64,000 nucleotides of DNA from UBA6197 sp047638075 (GTDB lineage Bacteria; Pseudomonadota; Alphaproteobacteria; Rhodobacterales; Rhodobacteraceae): NCBI RefSeq assembly GCF_047638075.1, contig NZ_JBLJBV010000018.1, positions 1 through 64,000 of the forward strand, written 5' to 3'. A program made the translations under genes and the position numbers. Below, piece by piece: positions 59,807-64,000 of this stretch. The notes beneath the pieces are model-generated. The model saw only the letters and a program-made list of their open reading frames with translations, was not told the origin of the DNA and made no database searches. How positions within the stretch are numbered: position 1 is the stretch's first letter; every line of letters starts with the position of its first letter.

Positions 59807-61323
59807 TGCCATCCCTCCGTTGGGGTGATGAATTTCCGGCTGCCGAACAGCTTGCCGGGGCTGACCCCGGACGAGCAGCCATTGCTGTCGGTAAAGCCGC
59901 AGCCGCCACGCAGGTCATAGGCATCTTCGACCACCTCGCGGTGGGTCGTGGGGATCACAAAGCGATCCTCATAGTTGGCGATGGCCATCAGCTGATACAT
60001 CTCATCAATCTGAAGCGGCGTCAGCCCGACGCGCTTGGCAACGCCAAGGTTGATCACCCCATCCACGGTTTTTGAGCGCATATAGGCACGCATCGCCAGC
60101 ATCCGCTCCAGCGCGGAAACCACCGGCGCCTCATCCCCTGCCGTCAGCATATTGGCAAGGTATTGCACCGGAATGCGCAGGCTTTTCACATCTGGCATCC
60201 CGTCGCGCGCAGCGATCTGCCCGGCCTCGGCGGCGGTCTGAATTGGCGACAGCGGCGGGACATACCAAACCATCGGCAAGGTGCGGTATTCGGGGTGCAG
60301 CGGAAAGGCGATTTTCCATTCCATCGCCATCTTCCAGATCGGGGAATTGCGCGCGCCCTCGATCCAGTCTTCGGGGATGCCTTCGGCGCGGGCCGCCGCG
60401 ATCACAGCCGGATCGTTCGGGTCCAGGAACACGTCAAGCTGCGCGTCATACAGGTCTTTTTCGCTTTCCACCGAGGCCGCATCCGCGATCTTGTCGGCGT
60501 CATAAAGCATCACGCCAATATAGCGGATCCGCCCGACGCAGGTTTCCGAACAAACCGTCGGTTGCCCCGATTCCAGCCGCGGATAGCAAAACGTGCATTT
60601 TTCCGACTTGCCGGTGGACCAGTTGTAATAGACCTTCTTGTAGGGGCAGGCCGAAACGCACATCCGCCAGCCACGACATTTGTCCTGGTCGATCAGCACA
60701 ACGCCGTCTTCTTCGCGTTTGTAGATAGCCCCCGAGGGGCAGGCCGACACGCAAGCCGGGTTCAGACAATGTTCGCACAGGCGCGGCAGATACATCATGA
60801 ACGTCTGTTCATACTGCCCGTACATTTCCTTCTGGATGCCTTCGAAATTGTAATCCTTGGAACGTTTGGCGAATTCGCCGCCAAGGATTTCTTCCCAGTT
60901 CGGCCCCCATTCGATCTTTTCCATCCGCTCGCCCGAAATCAGTGAACGCGGGCGCGCGGTTGGAAAGGCCTCCATCTCGGGGGCGGATTTCAGATGCTCA
61001 TAGTCAAAGGTGAACGGCTCGTAATAGTCGTCGATCTCGGGCAGGTTCGGGTTGCCAAAGATATTGGCCAGGATACGCCATTTTGCGCCCTGTTTGGGCC
61101 TGATCTTGCCAGATTTCGTGCGTTCCCAGCCGCCGTTCCAGCGCTTCTGGTTTTCCCAATCCTTCGGGTAACCGATGCCGGGTTTGGTCTCGACGTTGTT
61201 GAACCATGCGTATTCAACCCCGTCACGGCTGGTCCAGACGTTCTTGCAGGTGACCGAACATGTGTGACACCCGATACATTTGTCCAGGTTCAGCACCATG
61301 CCGATTTGCGCGCGCACTCTCAT
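59803..61323 (-). CDS. narH: respiratory nitrate reductase beta subunit NarH
   Basis: 506 aa iron-sulfur subunit. Its four cluster motifs are CIGCHTCSVTCKNVW near the start, CEHCLNPACVSACPSGA, CRGWRMCVSACPYK (Trp in place of one Cys marks the 3Fe-4S centre) and CTFCYPRLESGQPTVCSETC. It carries electrons from NarI to NarG. The start overlaps the narG stop by 4 bases. Confidence 0.96.
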   Translation of the reverse strand: MRVRAQIGMVLNLDKCIGCHTCSVTCKNVWTSRDGVEYAWFNNVETKPGIGYPKDWENQKRWNGGWERTKSGKIRPKQGAKWRILANIFGNPNLPEIDDYYEPFTFDYEHLKSAPEMEAFPTARPRSLISGERMEKIEWGPNWEEILGGEFAKRSKDYNFEGIQKEMYGQYEQTFMMYLPRLCEHCLNPACVSACPSGAIYKREEDGVVLIDQDKCRGWRMCVSACPYKKVYYNWSTGKSEKCTFCYPRLESGQPTVCSETCVGRIRYIGVMLYDADKIADAASVESEKDLYDAQLDVFLDPNDPAVIAAARAEGIPEDWIEGARNSPIWKMAMEWKIAFPLHPEYRTLPMVWYVPPLSPIQTAAEAGQIAARDGMPDVKSLRIPVQYLANMLTAGDEAPVVSALERMLAMRAYMRSKTVDGVINLGVAKRVGLTPLQIDEMYQLMAIANYEDRFVIPTTHREVVEDAYDLRGGCGFTDSNGCSSGVSPGKLFGSRKFITPTEGWQ

Positions 61324-64000
61324 TCTGCTGCCTCCACCTTGGCGGGTTTATCCAGCCAATCCACCTTGTCCAATTTGCGCACGATCACGAATTCGTCGCG
61401 GTTTGACCCGACCGTGCCGTAGTAGTTGAAACCATAGCTAAGTTGCGCATACCCACCGATCATGTGGGTGGGTTTGACCACCGTCCGCGTGACCGAGTTG
61501 TGGATACCGCCGCGTTTTCCGGTGATCTGGCTACCCGGCACGTTCACCGTTTTGCCCTGCGCGTGATACATGAACAGCGTGCCTTGCTTGATCCGCTGGC
61601 TGACCACACAGCGCGCCGTCAGCACGCCGTTCGTGTTGAACACCTCGACCCAGTCGTTGTCGACCAGACCGGCCTTTTGCGCATCAATCTCGGATATCCA
61701 GACGATCGGCCCCCCCCGGCTTAGGGTCAGCATGTGCAAATTGTCCGTATAGGTCGAGTGGATGCCCCATTTCTGGTGCGGCGTGATAAAGTTCAGGACC
61801 ACCGTTTTCGAATTGCCCGCCTTACCCACCGCCGGCGCGATGGTTTTCATATCGACCGGCGGACGCCAGGTAACGAAGCCCTCGCCAAAGACCCGCATCC
61901 ATTGGTGATCCTGATATAGCTGCTGGCGGCCGCTCAGGGTGCGCCACGGGATCAGTTCATGAACGTTGGTATAGCCCGCGTTATAGCTGACCTCCTCGCT
62001 TTCAATCCCCGACCATGTGGGCGATGAGATGATCTTGCGGGGTTGCGCCGCAATATCGCGGAAGCGGATCTTTTCGTCCTCTTTTGCGGCGGCCAGATGG
62101 GCGTGTTCGCGTCCGGTGATCTTTTCCAGCGCGTGCCATGCCTTGACGGCCACCTCGCCGTTGGTTTCCGGGGCCAGCATCATGATCATTTCGGCCGCAT
62201 CAATCGCGGTATCCAGCCGGGCCAGACCCTTTGTCACGCCTTCTTCTGTCACCTGTCCGTTCAGCGCCTGAAGGTGGTGCACCTCATCCTTGGTATCCCA
62301 TGCGATGCCCTTGCCCCCATTGCCGATCTTTTCCATCAGCGGCCCCATCGAGGCGAACTTCTTGCCAAGGTTGGGGTAATCACGCTCAATCTCGATATAG
62401 CTTGGCGCGGTCTTGCCGGGGATCAGGTCGCACTCGCCCTTTTTCCAGTCAGCCACGACGGATTGTGCAATCTCGCCGGCGGTGTCGTGTTGCAGGGGAT
62501 GCGCCACGATATCGCTTTCCACACCCAGAACTTCGGGCGCGATAGCCGAGAACCGGGCGGCGATCAGTTTGAAAATCTCCCAGTCGGTTTTTGATTCATA
62601 CGCCGGGTCCACCGCCGCTTGCAGCGGGTGAATGAACGGGTGCATGTCGCTGGTGTTGAGATCGTCTTTTTCATACCAGCTGGCGGTTGGCAAAACGATA
62701 TCGGAATAGACACAGGTGGTCGACATCCGGAAATCTAGCGTCACCAGCAGGTCAAGTTTGCCCTTGGGCGCCTCTTCGTGCCATTTCGCCTCAAGCGGCT
62801 TTTGCCGCCCTTCTTCGCCCAGATCCTTGCCCAGAACGCCGTTATCGGTGCCCAGCAGGTGACGCAGGAAGTATTCATGCCCCTTGCCCGATGATCCCAG
62901 CAGGTTCGAACGCCAGACAAACAGGTTGCGTGGCCAGTTTTCGGGCGCATCAGGGTCTTCGCATGACATTTGCAGCGCGCCGGATTTCAGCCCCTCGGCC
63001 ACATATTCCGCCGCGGATTTGCCCGCCGCCTTGGCCGCGCGCCCTACCTCAAGCGGGTTGGTTTTCAGCTGCGGCGCAGAGGGCAGCCAGCCCATCCGTT
63101 CGGCCTGGATGTTGTAGTCGATCATGCTGCGTTCGGCCCAGTTGCCCGCAGGCGCGGTGGGCGACACGATTTCACCAGCCGAGATCGTTTCATACCGCCA
63201 CTGGTTGCTATGGGCATAAAAGGCACTGGTGCCGTTCATCTGCCGTGGTGGCCGCGCCCAGTCCAGCGCAAAGGCCAGCGCCGTCCAACCGGTCTGCGGG
63301 CGCAGTTTTTCCTGCCCCACATAGTGCGACCAGCCCCCACCGGATTGCCCCACGCAGCCGCACATCACCAGCATGTTGATGATGCCACGATAGGCCATGT
63401 CCATATGGTACCAGTGGTTCAGACCGGCCCCCAGAATGACCATCGACTTGCCGTTTGTCTTTTCGGCATTGTCGGCAAATTCGCGCGCCACGGCGATGAT
63501 CCGGTCTTTCGGCACGCCGGTGATCTTTTCCGCCCAGGCCGGCGTAAACGGCACATCGGCATCAAACGAAGTCGCGACGTTTTCACCGCCCAAGCCCCGG
63601 TCAAGGCTGTAGTTGGCGCAAAACAGGTCAAACACCGTTGCCACCAGCGTTTCGCCATCTTTCAGCGCCAGCCGCCGAACCGGGACCGAACGGGTCAGCA
63701 CCTGGCCGCGGTCATCCTTGACGAAATGCGAATGCGCCTCGCCGCCGAAATAGGGAAAGTCCACCCCCACCACGTCGTCGCGGTCGCTGTCCAGAATAAG
63801 CGTGGTATTCAGCTCAATTTCGGCGCCGGCGGCCTTTTCCTCAAGGTTCCATTGCCCGTCCTGCCCCCAGCGGAACCCGACCGAGCCATTCGGCACGACG
63901 ATATTGCCGGATTTGGCGTCAAAGCCCACGGTTTTCCAATCGGGGTTGTTGGCCTCGCCCAGGGCATCGGTGAAATCTGCCGCGCGCAGCATCTGGCCCG
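61320..64000 (-). CDS. narG: respiratory nitrate reductase alpha subunit NarG (N-terminus outside window)
   Basis: The last 893 codons are visible and the frame stays open to the window edge, so the start lies beyond 64000; the full protein should be about 1,240 residues. Seen: DFTDALGEANNPDWKTVGFD, GAGLNHWYHMDMAYRGIINM, CGCVGQSGGGWSHYVGQEKL and LPTASWYEKDDLNTSDMHPF, all strongly NarG. The N-terminal iron-sulfur ligands and the molybdenum-binding Asp are not in view. It is the catalytic subunit for nitrate to nitrite, facing the cytoplasm. It heads narGHJI-PPIase-TDT on the minus strand. Confidence 0.96.
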   Translation of the reverse strand, partial: GQMLRAADFTDALGEANNPDWKTVGFDAKSGNIVVPNGSVGFRWGQDGQWNLEEKAAGAEIELNTTLILDSDRDDVVGVDFPYFGGEAHSHFVKDDRGQVLTRSVPVRRLALKDGETLVATVFDLFCANYSLDRGLGGENVATSFDADVPFTPAWAEKITGVPKDRIIAVAREFADNAEKTNGKSMVILGAGLNHWYHMDMAYRGIINMLVMCGCVGQSGGGWSHYVGQEKLRPQTGWTALAFALDWARPPRQMNGTSAFYAHSNQWRYETISAGEIVSPTAPAGNWAERSMIDYNIQAERMGWLPSAPQLKTNPLEVGRAAKAAGKSAAEYVAEGLKSGALQMSCEDPDAPENWPRNLFVWRSNLLGSSGKGHEYFLRHLLGTDNGVLGKDLGEEGRQKPLEAKWHEEAPKGKLDLLVTLDFRMSTTCVYSDIVLPTASWYEKDDLNTSDMHPFIHPLQAAVDPAYESKTDWEIFKLIAARFSAIAPEVLGVESDIVAHPLQHDTAGEIAQSVVADWKKGECDLIPGKTAPSYIEIERDYPNLGKKFASMGPLMEKIGNGGKGIAWDTKDEVHHLQALNGQVTEEGVTKGLARLDTAIDAAEMIMMLAPETNGEVAVKAWHALEKITGREHAHLAAAKEDEKIRFRDIAAQPRKIISSPTWSGIESEEVSYNAGYTNVHELIPWRTLSGRQQLYQDHQWMRVFGEGFVTWRPPVDMKTIAPAVGKAGNSKTVVLNFITPHQKWGIHSTYTDNLHMLTLSRGGPIVWISEIDAQKAGLVDNDWVEVFNTNGVLTARCVVSQRIKQGTLFMYHAQGKTVNVPGSQITGKRGGIHNSVTRTVVKPTHMIGGYAQLSYGFNYYGTVGSNRDEFVIVRKLDKVDWLDKPAKVEAAE

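Noticed and set aside
1..64000. Search for tRNA, rRNA, CRISPR arrays, insertion sequences, integrases and attachment sites
   Set aside because: None recognised by eye on either strand; gene content and composition are uniform, with no mobile-element boundary.

Overview
The window looks like chromosomal DNA from a GC-rich alphaproteobacterium, most likely a marine or halotolerant Rhodobacterales (Roseobacter-type) heterotroph. This is inferred from the gene families and their order: AapJQMP-type amino-acid importers, an EnuR-Ehu-Eut-Doe ectoine catabolic block, carnitine degradation, separate HyuA/HyuB, and a respiratory nar operon. Genes are packed tightly, often with 4-base ATGA overlaps, and nearly all intact. 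I see no tRNA, rRNA, CRISPR array, insertion sequence or phage gene, and no gene-free stretch over about 205 bases. Bases 1-162 hold no gene I can support.

Layout. (1) 163-3873, minus strand: a tartronate-semialdehyde reductase-like enzyme, a shikimate/quinate dehydrogenase-like enzyme, an SDR, a RidA protein and a GntR/FCD regulator. (2) 3994-23925, plus strand, divergent from block 1 across a perfect palindrome: HpcH/HpaI aldolase, FAD oxidoreductase, two SDRs, LysR regulator, AapJQMP importer, FAD-linked 2-hydroxyacid dehydrogenase, ThDP enzyme, HyuA, HyuB, aminotransferase, uronate dehydrogenase and an IolC-type kinase/aldolase fusion. Together they look like one catabolic island for an unknown nitrogen-containing acid, with a sugar-acid branch (uronate dehydrogenase, then keto-deoxy-sugar-acid aldolase, then tartronate-semialdehyde reductase). 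(3) 24046-26940: a GntR regulator divergent from a hydantoin/allantoin racemase-like protein and an NCS1 permease. (4) 27032-34152: an OxyR-like regulator divergent from katG, then a ferric-iron ABC importer. (5) 34167-43440: a carnitine catabolic operon (dehydrocarnitine-cleaving enzyme, carnitine dehydrogenase/betainyl-CoA thioesterase fusion, Dpp-type ABC importer, esterase) and its divergent CdhR-like regulator.

(6) 43444-56475: a complete ectoine/5-hydroxyectoine cluster. doeD, doeC and an AsnC/Lrp gene run on the minus strand. The MocR-type regulator enuR, the importer ehuABCD, eutABC, doeA and doeB run on the plus strand. Together they take hydroxyectoine to ectoine, N-alpha-acetyl-diaminobutyrate, diaminobutyrate, aspartate semialdehyde and aspartate. 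(7) 56506-64000, minus strand: narG (cut by the window edge), narH, narJ, narI, a parvulin-type PPIase and a TDT-family membrane transporter, all in one overlapping operon.

The most promising undescribed material is the block 1 plus 2 island, the esterase and Dpp-type importer wired into the carnitine operon, an OxyR lacking the second redox cysteine, the TDT transporter fused into the nar operon, and several operator-like repeats: 3943-3960, 6043-6059, 24794-24850, 27968-28004, 42447-42476, 46969-46986 and 48414-48462.
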